Shown piece after piece: positions 1 through 12,156 of a DNA stretch of 64,000 nt. Origin of the DNA: Plantago ovata (lineage: Eukaryota; Streptophyta; Magnoliopsida; Lamiales; Plantaginaceae); NCBI GenBank assembly GCA_028274465.1, contig CM051458.1, positions 11,547,566-11,611,565 of the forward strand, read 5' to 3'. The number at the start of each line of letters is the position of its first letter. Within the stretch, counting starts at the first letter, position 1. The notes under the pieces were generated by a model. It made no database searches. It was given only the letters and a program-made list of their open reading frames with translations, and was not told the origin of the DNA. Position numbers and translations under genes: made by a program.

Positions 1-2119
1 GAACCCCCTCTGTCAACACTTGCCTGCTTGTCCTTCAGAGGTAACACATCTTCATTAAACGGGACATCCCTGCTTATAATACACTTTTCCTTTCCAGGTT
101 CTATGCACCAAAGCTTATATCCTTTAACCCCCTTTGGGTAACCAATAAAGATACACCTCAATGCTCTAGCTTCCAACTTATCTTGCTTGATATGTGCTAA
201 AGCCAAGCAACCAAACACCTTGAGTTTTGAATAGTCCCCAGTTGTTCCAGTCCATACTTGATCCGGCGTCTTAAACTCCAAAGACACAGCTGGACTCTTA
301 TTGATAAGTATTGCTGCTGTAACCATAGCTTCTCCCCAGAAACCTTTGCTTACCCCAGAACTCAGTAACATACACCTAGCTCTCTCCAATAGAGTTCTAT
401 TCATTCTTTCCGCAACTCCATTCTGCTGTGGTGTACCTGCAACTGTTCTGTGTCTAGTAATACCTTTCTCTTTACAGAAATTAGTAAACTCAGTAGATAA
501 GAACTCCAATCCATTATCAGTCCTGAGATACTTCAATGATCTTCCTGATTGATTCTCTACCTCAGCTAACCATTCCTTGAACTGATTAAATGCTTGATCC
601 TTAGACTTCAGAATATAAACCCAGACCTTCCTTGAATAATCATCTATGAATGAGATGAAATATTTATCTCCACCTTGAGTGAGTGTCCTGGATGGTCCCC
701 ATAAATCTGAATGCACATAATCCAAGTTAGCTTTAGTAGTATGCTTCCCTGTGTTGAAACTGGTCTTGTGCGCCTTCCCCATCACACATGTCTCACAGAA
801 TGGTAACTTAGTGAACTTGTCTCCTCCAAGTAATCCCTGCTTGGTAAGTTCCTTCAATCCTTTCTTTCCAAGATGGCCAAGCCTCTTGTGCCATAGATAT
901 GTGTTGTCATTCCCATGAACTGCTGCACTTTCTCCAGCTACTGTGTTACCAGATAAATAGTATAGACCATTCTTCTTAACACCTTCCAGCAAGGTTGTCT
1001 GAGGTGTTGACCCAACACCCCCCCTGAACCCCGTGCATAACTCGCAGAACACCATGACTACAACTCCATGAATATCCCATAGCATCAAATTGACCAAGTG
1101 AGATCAGATTCCTCCTCAAATCAGGTATGTACCTTACACCAGTTAACAATCTAACAGTTCCATCATGCAACTTCAATTTAACATCACCAATGCCTTTGAC
1201 CATGCATGACTGATTGTTCCCCAAAAGTACAGTTCCACCTTTCCCATATTTGAAGTTTGTAAACCATTCTTTAACTGGACTCATATGAAAAGAGCACCCA
1301 AAATCAAGTATCCAGGATAAGTCTATATTAGAAGTAGAGACCGTAAGTACCTCTGAGATGTCAAAAGATTGTGTAGCTTGTGCTATGTCAACTGTTCCTG
1401 CCTCTCCCCCAGATTGCTTTGGCTTCCTGTTGTTCCACACAGGACAATCCTTCTTGAGATGTCCCTTATTGTGACAGTGGTAGCACCTCATATTCTCCAC
1501 AGAATCTGATGACCTCTTACTCTCTTGCTTCTTATATTTCTCCTTTGGTAATCTTTCCCTTGAAGAACCCTTCTTGGAACCATGGTACTTCATAGCAAGA
1601 CTCTCAGCCGAATGTCCACCTTCCTGCAGATTCTTCTGCTTATGGAACTCCCTAGTCTTCAATGATTCCCGTACCAAATCCAAAGTTACTTCAACATTAC
1701 CAAACATCAACGAATCTCTAAAGTTCTCATAGGAGTTGGGAAGGGAGTTGAGCAACACCATAGCTTTGTCTGCGTCTGTAGTCTTATCACCAACATTCTC
1801 CAAGTGTGTTGTGATCTTGTCAAACTCTGCTAACTGCTCCAGAATCGGCCTACCTTCATCCATCCTAAAACCAAGAAACTTCTGCTTGAGATACATCATC
1901 TGGGCTGATGATTTCCCCATATAAACTTTTTCAAGTTTATCCCAGATTTCTCTTGATTTCCTTCTTCTTTGCATCGTCTTTAATATCCTTAAGACCTTCA
2001 TCCCCCAACAGAGCATCGTCAGCTCCATAATCCGACAACAAGGCCTTAACCCTCAGTTTCCACAGGCTGAAATCTGTGTGCTTCGTCAGCTTCTCAATCT
2101 CGACTTTAGTTGACGACAT
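1..2119 (-). pseudogene. gag-protease-integrase remains of the left Copia
   Basis: The gag region (about 2119 down to 1400) has a UBN2/Retrotran_gag-like helical stretch and a CCHC zinc knuckle (CYHCHNKGHLKKDC). A protease active site in the Copia position follows (LSWILDFGCSFHMSP). Below about 970 lie the GAG-pre-integrase and integrase core, including sequence for a TPQQNG-type motif. Residue order and motif spacing are those of Tork-type Copia. The reading frame has a small number of breaks, so it is treated as a fossil. Confidence 0.85.
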
Positions 2120-2187
2120 TGCTTATATCAAGCTTTGGATTCTCCCGGTAAATTCCTTCGACCCTTCTTCCCACAGACGGCGCCAAT

Positions 2188-2715
2188 TGTTGAGTTCGAT
2201 TCAACAATAGTCGATTATACCTAATCACAAAAGCTCACAACACAACTAAACCACCAAGAACCAGCTGCACCAATCAAACACACACCCAAGCAACCAAAAC
2301 AGAAAACAGAGCAAGAACGATAAGCAAGAAAGACACAAGAGTTTAACGTGGTTCGGTTGTAAATAACCTACGTCCACGGAGATCAACCAGCTTCCACTAT
2401 ATTATATCAATCCCAATTACAAGTCCCTAACAGTATGCAAGAAACAAGAACAAATCTGTCTCTCAAAGCTAGAACCTATAATCTATATAATATCACCCTT
2501 CGAAGTAGTCGAACCGGGTCTTCAAGCTGTGTTGTTATCTCTCCAGATCTGGTTATGAGCATGCAATAATCACCCCTTTATATAGCCTTCAATTTGCAGC
2601 TATACCTAAAGAATTTCGAATAAGAATTGAAATCAAATAGGAATTGATTTCCTAATGGAGACAATTACCTTTTCCTAATTGCATTCGGAAACAGTTGTTG
2701 AGATAACACCTCACA
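2188..2715 (-). repeat. 5' LTR of the left Copia element
   Basis: This 528-bp LTR begins TGTGAGGTG and ends CTCAACA on the minus strand, giving TG...CA ends. A TATATAAAG box lies at about 2574-2584 on the minus strand and is the likely element promoter. The right border is fixed by comparison with the uninterrupted NLR copy at 14243. The target duplication cannot be confirmed because the far end of the element is outside the window. Confidence 0.8.
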
Positions 2716-3194
2716 GACATTGACAGGGCTGACGTAGTATTTTGGACAGTGCCAGAAGGTTCATTTCCACGACTGAGGTGTCTTTCGCTGAGAACTTGTG
2801 AGCGACTAGAGAATGTTCCAGTTGTCCTTGGTAAGAAACTTGAGGTGTTGTCGTTGGAAAGTGTTACGAAAGCTTGTGTTTCTTCAGCCAGAAAAATCAA
2901 GGAAGCAAAAGAAGGAGACTTAGTCCTTAAGATTGCTCCTCAGGACGATAAGCGAGAGTCGTAAGTCCAATATCTCATATTCTCTGGTAAGTTCCTACAT
3001 TTGATTATTAAGTGTATTTGTGTTTGAATTATATTCTATTAACTTGGTTTATTTCTATTTTGATTTGATAAAATTGCAGGAATAAAGGATGCATTGATGT
3101 CACAGAAATGCATGGAGCAAATGCTGTTGATTTTTATTTGTTTGAAATTGTGTGTGTTGTGTTTCTTCCATTCCCTTTTTTATTCCGAAAGTGA
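2716..3194 (+). pseudogene. NLR leucine-rich-repeat tail, copy A
   Basis: This is the last part of an NLR LRR domain on the plus strand, cut at its 5' side by the Copia LTR. The first exon remnant ends at 2960 before a GTAAGT donor, and a TTGCAG acceptor at 3079 opens a last exon ending in TGA at 3192-3194. Spliced, the tail would end with about 38 codons rich in aliphatic and aromatic residues. The protein is a paralogue of the tail of the NLR at 4833-8050 but not a close copy of it. It matches copy B (14243-14721) almost base for base. Without its 5' part it cannot encode a receptor. Confidence 0.8.
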
Positions 3195-4245
3195 ACTTCA
3201 CAGGTTTATGATTCTATTTTTGAGGATTGTGTGCATTGTAAATTTGTAATTGCATTCACTTTTTATTTGAAACTATGAGTGTACTGAACCAAACATGGAA
3301 TTCAAAACTTTTTAAACACTTTGTCATCATATAATTTTGTATTTTATTTTCAAAATCACTATGATAAATTCAGGAGCCATAAGAATCTGAGAATCTAAGA
3401 ATCTGAAAATATAAACTTGGTTCTCTGTTCTATTCTCTTCTACTCTGTTCCATCCTCTCAAATTATCCTTCTCTCTCAGCCTAAATATGCATGACAGGCC
3501 TACATAAATTACAGGCATAACGAAATGGAGACAATTAGGCTCAACTAAAAGTATCTGAGAAGATATATTACAGATTCAAGTGATTGTGATACCTTAGATG
3601 ACTGTACAACAACATTCTCTCGCAGGCATGGTTTTTAACTACAGAGAAACAAATACAACTTAGGCAGTTGAATCGAACCCCACTTCTAAAATAAGGTACT
3701 AAAATAGATAGGACAGATAATGAGATAAGTTGAAAGACGACTACAAAGAAACAACGGACTATGAGAAAAAACGCAAAGATAAAGAAAAAATTAAGATGCT
3801 TCAACCATAGACTTGTAAAGGACAGTGCTTCAACACAATCGACATGCTGTACCTGATAAGACACCTGCAGAACCGGTGATTGATTTAGTCTTAGTTGAAA
3901 CAAATACAGGAATACTAGTTTAAAAAAACTGGAAAGTTACAATGCAAACAAGTAAGATCAGAAGTTTAACATGTAACAGGAAATCACAGAGATCGATTTA
4001 GTCTGAGACAATTACTTGAAGGCCTGCAATTTCTACGTTGGGCATCCACAATTTACTCTGTTATTCAATCAAAATTATACTTCTGAAGAAACAAAGATAA
4101 AAAGTTAAGAATGAGCAAGCCAGAATCATTGAATGAGGCAACGTGGATTTATTAAACTCGGATGTCCTCCAAACTGTCTTCGATTGTTTGAGATCTAACA
4201 AATTTGGATATCTGGAGTAAATTCCAGAGATCCAAAAGTATTTAT
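2716..4245 (+). repeat. Segmental duplication, copy A of NLR tail and 3' flank
   Basis: This stretch is repeated in direct orientation at 14243-15494. Over the first 900 bases I see only a few substitutions. Copy A has about 250 extra bases around 3618-3870 and about 40 extra around 4085-4130. Similarity fades at about 4245. The match covers exon, intron and downstream noncoding DNA alike, so the duplication or a conversion event is recent. Confidence 0.9.
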
Positions 4246-4832
4246 ATAATTATATTACGTACATATAAATGTATTTTGAATTGGATCTTATACAAAACTT
4301 CAGATACAAATAAACTTCAAAGTTTTGTAAATAATGTCTTTAGATTAGTTTAGTTAGTTAATCCGTCTTTAACTAAATAAGAACAGAAGCGGGTATATAT
4401 ATATCGTAATGATCTGATTCATTTGTACAGATTATTCATTCAAGGTAAATACAACACAAATTATTTACTTGCTTCTCTCAAAATTCATCATGAGCTCTGC
4501 AATTCTGCATTTCATTCATAGATTTTGACACACAGACAGACTATGGGTGTGCAAAACAACGGAATACGCAAAACCCATCCAAAAAGCCCAGCAGTACAGT
4601 TAGTTGAGTATGGTTAAGAATAAGACTTCCAAGTACCATTTCATAAAAACTTGAGCTAGCAATCTCAAGAAACAAAACAATGCTTGGCAAATTAACCAGT
4701 GTTCCAAGGACATAGTACAAATTTTGGGATAGGATGTAAGAATAGAGGGAAAAAAACAAACTTATATAATTATATCTTTAAATTGTATTCTACACAGAGC
4801 CATGTAAATGCATCAACCTTGTAGAACCCGTC
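3195..4832. other. Noncoding flank, no gene seen
   Basis: To 4245 this is the noncoding half of the duplicated block, including a CT-rich stretch near 3420-3480. From 4245 to 4832 it is AT-rich with no supported gene. Short minus-strand ORFs here show no recognisable domain or codon pattern and are taken as chance. Confidence 0.5.
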
Positions 4833-7800
4833 TTAATTTGATGTTAGAATTTTAAACTCGTGCTCCGAAGTATGGTTCTCATCATTGTTCAGGCCAGTAT
4901 GCTCAGAAACAAGCCCTGACGTGTAGCATTCTTCGCAGAGGTCAAAGTCGATGCAATCTTTGCATTTGTATCTAACACCAATTATGGGTTTCTTCTCGCA
5001 ATAATCACAGGTATATCCAACATGTACTGCAGAGTGCTGTGTGCATGCCAAGAATATATAAAGTATAAGTTAGAATTAATATAATCTCTCTATCTGATGA
5101 AAAAATACATACAATTAACAAAAAAAGGGGAAAGAGGTTCATTTTTTAATTGGCATTTCAATATAATTCTCTCAAGATCTAGCTAGAGGTTGTTTGTGTA
5201 CTTTTTTTAGGTTTTAACTTTTTAAGCTAAGCCGACATAAACCAAATCGAAATTTTAAGGCATTAATATAAGTTCTTGGCTAAAAGTCTGAGTGATACAA
5301 AATAAATACTTGTGTGTGTGTCAAAATCGAATAGCATTCATTCATCAGCATGACACTTATAGAGCACTCAAGATTTTTTAATGTAATAATTAAGTTAAAT
5401 TTTCTATTTCTTATGAAATAAAGATGAAAAATACACCTCCTCTCACAAGTTTTTGTTCACACTTATCAGATTATAGGTTAGGAAATTTTAATGAAAAGAA
5501 AAAAAAATGAAGTGGGGAGTAGTATACTTTAATTCACACCCCAAATTTAAAAAATAGACCACACTCATATACATAGTTCACAATGGTAAATAAAAATGAA
5601 GAAGGGATGATAAGGAAATTTACTTGTACTCGAAGATGATTGTTTCCCAAGCTCTCCTGCTCTATTTGCAGTTCATATGCTGATTTAGAAAGAGAAATGC
5701 AAGACCGTTCCAGGGAGACCAGTTGGAGTGTCTGAATATATCCTATTTCTTTTGGAATTTCCTTCAATCTCTGCATTCCATAGAAAGCCAGTCGCTCAAG
5801 TACTGGGAAGTGGCTCCTTTTGACTCTCCAATGCTCCAAAGTCAAGCATCCAAGATGTAAGGCCTTTAGATTACAGAATTGGCCTTCAATCGTACACCAC
5901 TCACTACCACAGAAGGCATCATTCCACAGACGAAGCTTTTCAAGATTAGGCAAGGACCCCACCTTCTCCATGTCCTCCCAAGGAATCATGCTACCATCCA
6001 ACCTCAAACTCCCCAGTGATTGCAGGAAAGCTATGTGCGCTGCAGAAATCTTTCCATACACAGGCCTTTCTACATTTTCATACCCTTCTGTGAAAGTTTT
6101 CAGTTTCTTTAGGTTCGGAATCATTTTGCACATCTCCTCACTGAACTTGAAATTGTATACATTGAGAAGCGTCTGCATGTTCTTAAGCACGCAATGCACT
6201 TTCTCAGTAGCATGGGAATCGGCATCTGGAGGATTAGGTAAGACGACTCGTTGGATCTCAACATGTTTAAGCAATGGCATCTCCCATACCTGAGGTGGTA
6301 GGAAAACTGGCTCTTTCCCAGGAATAGTCTTCATAATTAGACTGTGTAGATTCTGAAACATAGATATTGAAGCAAGCGATGCTGAACAAACCAAAATGCC
6401 CTTGACTTGAGAAGCTGACAAACGAATAGACCGGAGGCGAAAGTGCATCAGATTCTTATTGGCAGAAAAATCCCATTTGCTTGCCAGTTGGAAAGGAGAT
6501 ACTCCTATAGACCTCTCATGCGTGGGGAGGAGGTACATAGGGTAATCTCTATCGGCGCCAGGAAGAATGCCGAGGTTAAGGTAGGTATGGCTACGAAGAA
6601 AGTTATATTCATGAGCTTTCTTTAGGCACAAATCCCTTAATAAATCATGAATCTGGAGATATTTGATCTTCCCCTTGGACGATCGCTCGGTAACCAAAAG
6701 GAGATTTCTCTGGATAAGATCCATTAGATAATCCATGGCAACATCTTCTATGCATTGATGATCTCCATTTGGTTTCAAAAACCCCTCCGCAACCCACATC
6801 TTTATGAGTAGAGACACTTTGATGCTGTGATCCTCTGGGAAAACTCCCATGTATAAGACACATGGTTTTAGATGAATAGGCAAGCTTTCATAACAGTAAG
6901 ACAAAATGTTTAGACACCAATCTTCGCCGACTTCAAAATCTACGGCCGATCTCAAACGGATTGCAACATTCTCCCAGGAATCTCTTGTGATGTTGTTCAA
7001 CAGTTGTCCCGCAATGACAACAATGACTAAAGGCAGTCCCTTGCAATATCGGGCTATCTGCATCCCGACATGCTCCAACTCAGGAGGACAGTCCACATCT
7101 TCTCCAAACACCTTTTCTCTGAGCAGATTCCAGCTCGCCTCTTCGTTTAATAACCGCAATTCAAAAGGTTTGCAAGTGCCAATATAAGAAGCCACACTCA
7201 ACAGCCTGGTGGTAATAATGATCTTACTGTAATTGTTATTATCCGGAAAGAAACTTCTGATAGCATCCCAAACATCAACACTCCAAATATCATCCAATAC
7301 TATAAAGTATTGCTTACCAGACAAACGGTTGCGCAATTGTTCCCCTGGATCATTAACATTATTAATGCCAAGGTCGTGTAGAAAACTTTGAACAACACTT
7401 TCGATGTCGGGTGATTGAGAGATCGTACACCATATACCAACATTATAATACTTCTTGAAACGATCAAAATAATTTCGAACAAAAGTAGTCTTACCTATGC
7501 CTCCCATCCCAACAACAGGGAGTATCTTGAGATTTGATGTGGCACTGAAATGACTCCAGAACTCTTTCTCGAGCTCATCAAATCCCATCATTCTGTTTGT
7601 GTGTAATACATCATTATTAATTGCATTTCTGGGCCGCGTGAGACTTGTTGTTGGCAGTTGATCAGCTTCATCAGAATAAGAAACAAACTCCATGGCCTTT
7701 TCCCCGAAAGACAAAAACTTATTGATGATTTGAATCATTTCATCTTCAGTGAAAAGCTGTGAGCTGTGTTTCCCCAGTTTGTATCCACCAGATTTCTCAA

Positions 7801-8050
7801 GAACTGGATCTAGAGCAAGACACTCGATGACATAGTCAACGTCATAAGCGGCCTCAGCAATGTCCCTCTCCAGCTCAACAATTTCTTCAGTGATCGATTG
7901 GTAATCATAACCTTGGAAAACTTTGAGAAGGGAAGTGATAGTTTGTTTGACATCAGATTGAATCGGGTATTGGGGTGGGTATACAACAGAGCGCTCTTGA
8001 TGCTGGTCAATGGTGAAGTTGAGAGAGAGAAGAGCTGCATAAGCCGCCAT
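4833..8050 (-). CDS. CC-NB-ARC-LRR immune receptor (R1-like) with predicted C-terminal ZZ zinc finger
   Basis: Exon 1 (8050-5624) encodes 809 residues of an Rx-N coiled-coil NLR. An EDVID-like stretch (AAYDVDYVIE) lies at 67-76, the P-loop GMGGIGKTT at 181-189, kinase-2 YFIVLDDIW at 248-256, RNBS-B IIITTR at 277-282, CKGLPL at 336-341 and RNBS-D at 397-405. The MHD motif is IHD (467-469). A degenerate LRR follows to about 800. Exon 1 ends in CAA before GTAAAT. A 587-bp intron ends in GCACACAG at 5037, and exon 2 (5036-4833, phase 0) encodes 67 residues forming a ZZ finger with cysteines at 819/822, 834/837, 843/846 and histidines at 864/868. Unspliced, the ORF would instead add 29 hydrophobic residues. 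NLRs of this class bind ATP/ADP and trigger cell death after effector sensing. The NLR assignment is firm; the fusion is inferred from splice signals, phase and strand. Confidence 0.85.
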
Positions 8051-9189
8051 GGGTTGATGGATCTATGTGAGCTCGACTGGATTGGATTTGAATCTGAGAA
8101 TATGATAGGAACAAGATAGCTTGGATTTGAGAGGATTGAAATTGGAAGGAGATGAGTTTTTTTAGAGCAACTGTGATCAATTACTTATTCATTACTTACT
8201 ACTGTAGACTGTAGTAAAAAAATGAAATTACTAATTAATCCTTGTCATATAGAATTACCCTAACCTACCAGTTAAATGTTAACTCACTTGCTGTCAAAAA
8301 TTGGTCAGCTAAGCAACATTTTCAATCAGAATTAACTCTCTCCAACTTGCACAAAATATTTTGATTATGAAAATTAACATATAATGGGGGTATCCATTAG
8401 AAACCAGTCCATGTTTCAGCAGTATTTAAAAAGGGTAACATTTTATACAATTATACAAGTAACAATTTAACACTATATAATTGTTTATTACCCCTTAACA
8501 AATTAAAGTAGATGTACATGGTTTGATCCCCGGACGGAGACATAAGACAATTTAGGTGTGGATATATAAGGTGGTACACCAGCTTATTTGTGTAAAAGTA
8601 GTATAGGAGTATAATTGTAATATTTGTCGTTTAAGAAAAAAAAACCAACAAGTTTAACTTTAAAACTTCACATCGAACATACGACATGCTGATGATAGGA
8701 TTAATTTTAATAAAAGTGGTATGACTGAGTTTGTTTTGGATGATTTCGGATCAAATTGGGTCGGATCCAAATCTGTTCGGGTTTCATGTTATTGTCGGAT
8801 TCAGGTGTTGTTTAGATTAAAATTTTCAAAATATTTCGGATAGGGCCAATTCGGTGTTGATTGAATATTTAAACGCAAAATTACTTTTATAATGAAAATT
8901 TATGAAATATTACAATTTCAAAATCTTAATTATAAGTTAGTTATATAGGAAATATATATTTTAAATGAAATTCAGGTCATTTAGGAAGAATTCGGGTCAC
9001 ATTTAATTCAGATTGAATTTATTCGGAGGATTTCGGATTGTTTAATTCGGATAAAAAAATTCAGGTGCTTTCGGGTCAAAGTTCGAATGAGTGACAAAAA
9101 ATTTAGATGAGACTTTGAATTTCGAATCGGATCAGGTCAAATTTCGAATTCAAGTGTATTTTGCGAGGTATAGGAATAGGCATATACTC
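8051..9189. other. Upstream region of the NLR and intergenic DNA
   Basis: The first 150-200 bases are presumably the 5' UTR and promoter of the minus-strand NLR; I see no clear TATA box. The rest is AT-rich without a supported ORF, ending in the TTCGGRT-rich repeat listed separately. Confidence 0.4.
8738..9160. repeat. Degenerate TTCGGRT-word repeat
   Basis: Short words such as TTCGGAT, TTCGGGT and TTCGGTT recur many times in about 420 bases separated by AT-rich filler. The spacing is irregular. It looks like a decayed minisatellite and has no coding potential. Confidence 0.55.
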
Positions 9190-10810
9190 TCAATTACTAT
9201 TCACAAATCAAAACAAGTTTAAACTGCATTATAAGAGATAGTAGTTTCATAAGATAATAGACTTCTTGCAAGAATAAAAGAGTTAGAAGAGAGGGGATAA
9301 TGTCATTGTATTTCTAGTGTGTATCAAGGTACAAGTTGAAGCCCTATTTATAGGGTCTCTCCATATAACTAAGTGAGTTTGTAACTCTCACTTTACATAA
9401 TGATAATAATAACTAAAGTACATAAATGAAGTATAAGAAGAGTCATGAACTCATGGCATTCATCATATTTATAACACTCCCCTTGAATGACATTAGTTTA
9501 TTTGTCGGATACGCTTTGAAGTTACTGCCTCGTTAAAAACCTTGTTAAGAAAAATCCAGTGGGATAAAAACTTAGTCAAGGGAAAAAGAGTGCAGTGCGT
9601 ATCCGTCTCTCCTGATTCAAAGTTTCAAACATCACTTTATAGCTTTTAGTCGCCGCATTCCAATCTTTCAGACCAATCTTTGGAATGAAGATGTTGGAAG
9701 TGACTTGATGAAGAAATCTGCAATCTTGTCAATTTAGCGAATATGTTGTGCTTGGATGAACCCTTCTTGTAGACCATGATTGAAGAAGAACATCGGTCAT
9801 ATATGCTTTGACTTCATGTGGGAAGCCTCTCGAACACTTGAAGATTTAGATCTCTCCAACTTATGTCACCTTGACAATTTAAGGAATGATCTTGTCATAA
9901 AATGAGTTCAATACTTATTTGATCTCCATCATATAATTAATAAGGTCTATACCCTTATTTTTAGCCAATGTATCATCATGGAGATGGGGAGATAGTTATA
10001 TGTGCGCTTGTAATGCTAACTCGTTAAAACCTTGCTAGGAAAAACCCAATGGGATAAAAGGCTAGACGAAGGGAAAAGAGTGTAGCAACTGCCACTCTTG
10101 CTTATTATCTCCCCTTGTTTGCAAGATAAATTCTTTTGCATTCTTCAAGAACCTTGGAAATCATATCTCATAAGTCTCTTGTTTCACTTATAGTGAACAC
10201 ATATATTATACTTATCATATGTGAAGCCATGCATGAATAGAAAAGTATTGATGTTCAACAATATATCAAAATCTAGTTCTTCACGAACTTTTCTGATTCA
10301 TTGATTCATATTTGCCAACATGATACATATCTCTAGTCCATGAGGGACTGATTACTGATAGAGAGTATTCTTATCATCTCTTAAATTTTCTCAAATCATA
10401 GAAATTTCATTGTCAATTTCATGACAATTCATGTGCACCACATATAACCTCCAGGGTTACATTCAAGTGGTAATCTTTGAGCAAATCATATGATATTATG
10501 TATGTATGCAATATGATACCTAAAACAACTAAATGAACGAGATTATGTAAATGACATAACAATAAAGATAGTGTGCATGATGAAATGCTTAGTATCTAGC
10601 TGCACATGAAATTTGACTCGATAATGCAACGGTTATGAAATTCTAAATTTCATAAATGAAATGGACATGAGGTCCATGAGCTCAGTTTCTATAGTCACTT
10701 TGTCGACATTAGATGGATTTTCATGTAAGATCCCTTTACATGTTTAATTATACATATCCATTGAATTTCGCATATGCTTTTTAATTTCTCGGTTTCATAT
10801 ATACCGGTAT
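9190..10810 (-). mobile_element. Truncated Copia fossil: 3' noncoding region and 3' LTR
   Basis: On the minus strand this carries the region after pol, a purine tract (ATTCAAGGGGAG, 9477-9488) and an LTR starting TGTTAT at 9476. The block 9480-10810 matches 55790-57114 in inverse orientation, with shared phrases such as the TTTTTATCCCACTGG type. A TATAAATAG promoter box lies in the LTR near 9340-9350. The LTR end near 9190 is uncertain. The upstream pol part is missing, cut where a CACTA element begins at 10811. It is old and heavily decayed. Confidence 0.75.
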
Positions 10811-10837
10811 CACTACAAGAAATCAGGCAAATAGTGA

Positions 10838-11115
10838 CGGATCATTAGATACGGACGCAATCCGTCACTATTTAGCGACGGATCGCTAAAGGTAGCGACG
10901 GATAAGGACGAACTGCGCTCTAAGCTCAGTTCGTGCCTCTAGAGACCCAATCCAGCTCCAGTTTAGCGACGGATAAGGTCTATCCGTCGCTATGTTTGCG
11001 ACGGATAGACTTATCCGTCGCTAAACTGAGTTGACCAGAATTTGGTTTGGATTAAAAATATCTAAAAAATAAGTAAATAAAAATATAGCGACGGATGAAC
11101 TCATCCGTCGCTATA
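10838..11115. repeat. CACTA subterminal TAGCGACGGAT array
   Basis: At least eight copies of the word TAGCGACGGAT or its complement occur here in both orientations, several paired as palindromes (for example around 10985-11030 and 11086-11113). In En/Spm elements, TNPA-type proteins bind such subterminal words. The same words fill both ends of the CACTA at 20460-48876, so the two elements belong to one family. Confidence 0.85.
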
Positions 11116-12156
11116 TTTTTATTTACAGATCGGGGAAGTCTTTCTTCTTCCCCATTTCCCCCAAATCATCTTCAAATCCCTATCCTTACCCGCCTCCACC
11201 ACCCCCGCACTTCGAACGCCGTTGGTCCACCACCACCATACATCGACGCCGCACCACCACTACAGATCGACGCCATCACTACCAGCCTTGTCTTTCGTCC
11301 CACCACCACTGCCCGGTCGTCTTCTTTGCGTACAACCACCGTACCGCATTCCGCCACCACACCGCCATTCCACCGGATTTCTTCCTTTCCTTTATCATCT
11401 TCATTTGATATAGGTCAGTAACCCTAATTTCTCCAATTAAGTTTTTTTTTTCTAGTATTGTTTAATTTCTCACTGTTATTGTCCCATCTAGAATTTTTCT
11501 TCAAATTGAAGTTAAGAACAAGGTTAGCTTGTTTCCGAATGAAATGATGAAATAAAATCAATGTGGTACTATTCGAATTGAACAAGGTTAGATTATTTTT
11601 GAAATGAGCTGTAAGGCTTAAGGTTTTGTTTTTATTTGTGCTGTGCTGAAAGTAGTAGTAGAATTGGTAGTACTTGTGTTATGTTGGAAGTCGTAATAAA
11701 ATTGGTAGTACTTGTGCTTTGGTTATAGTAGTAGCAGCCAAATTTAGATTAAATTCTGGTTAGTATCCGTAATTTAAACTTTTGATAGTTTTGTACTTTG
11801 GTTATAGTAGTAGCCGCCAAATTTAGATTAAATTCTGAATAAACTCAATTGATAAATGAATTATATTTAATTAGATTAAAATTTGGTTTAAATCAGATTA
11901 ATTAGATTAAAATTTTAAAATGATGGATTAAATTAGATTAATTAGATCAAATTTTGTATTAAATTAGATTTTTAAATGTAGGCTATGTATCCTTGCATTT
12001 TTTGGTCTTTCACATATGCATTTTGCAGCTTCATTTGGATCTGTAAATCATAAGTTTACAGCATAAAGTAAAGCATAAAGTCCAGTGTCGTTTCTTATCA
12101 GTGTATACTCAAAATCCATTTATTGTTTCTTACGGTTGTTCTTAAACGTGCAGATC

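Larger units (their letters stand above)
1..2715 (-). mobile_element. Ty1/copia LTR retrotransposon (Tork-like), left part cut by window edge
   Basis: On the minus strand the order is 5' LTR, gag, protease, GAG-pre-integrase and integrase, which is the Copia order. The element runs out of the window at base 1, so RT, RNase H and the 3' LTR are not seen. The right LTR border abuts NLR-tail copy A at 2716; the duplicate copy B (14243 onward) reads straight through this point, which places the junction by comparison. Copy B lacks the element, so it inserted into copy A after the duplication, or was absent from the copied template. The coding part is broken at about one to three places. The sequence just inside the LTR (TTGGCGCC) is not the initiator-Met primer site used by the two other Copia elements here. 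Confidence 0.9.

Noticed and set aside
3327-3518. 63-codon minus-strand ORF repeated at 14854-15045
   Set aside because: It is conserved only because both copies lie in the segmental duplication; no domain or splice context supports it.
4541-4759. Hydrophobic minus-strand ORF downstream of the ZZ exon
   Set aside because: No domain, no splice link needed after the ZZ stop codon, and AT-rich composition.
4833-5051. ZZ ORF as a stand-alone gene starting at its own ATG (5051)
   Set aside because: Only four codons precede the acceptor, the ATG lies inside the pyrimidine-poor intron end, and the phase fits the NLR exon; kept as an alternative but judged less likely.
5820-6293. 157-codon plus-strand ORF opposite the NLR
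   Set aside because: Antisense shadow of the LRR coding exon with no domain.
11095-11421. Pro/Thr/His-rich ORFs at the CACTA left end
   Set aside because: Low-complexity frames on both strands of a likely untranslated first exon; the transposase start at 12157 is better supported.
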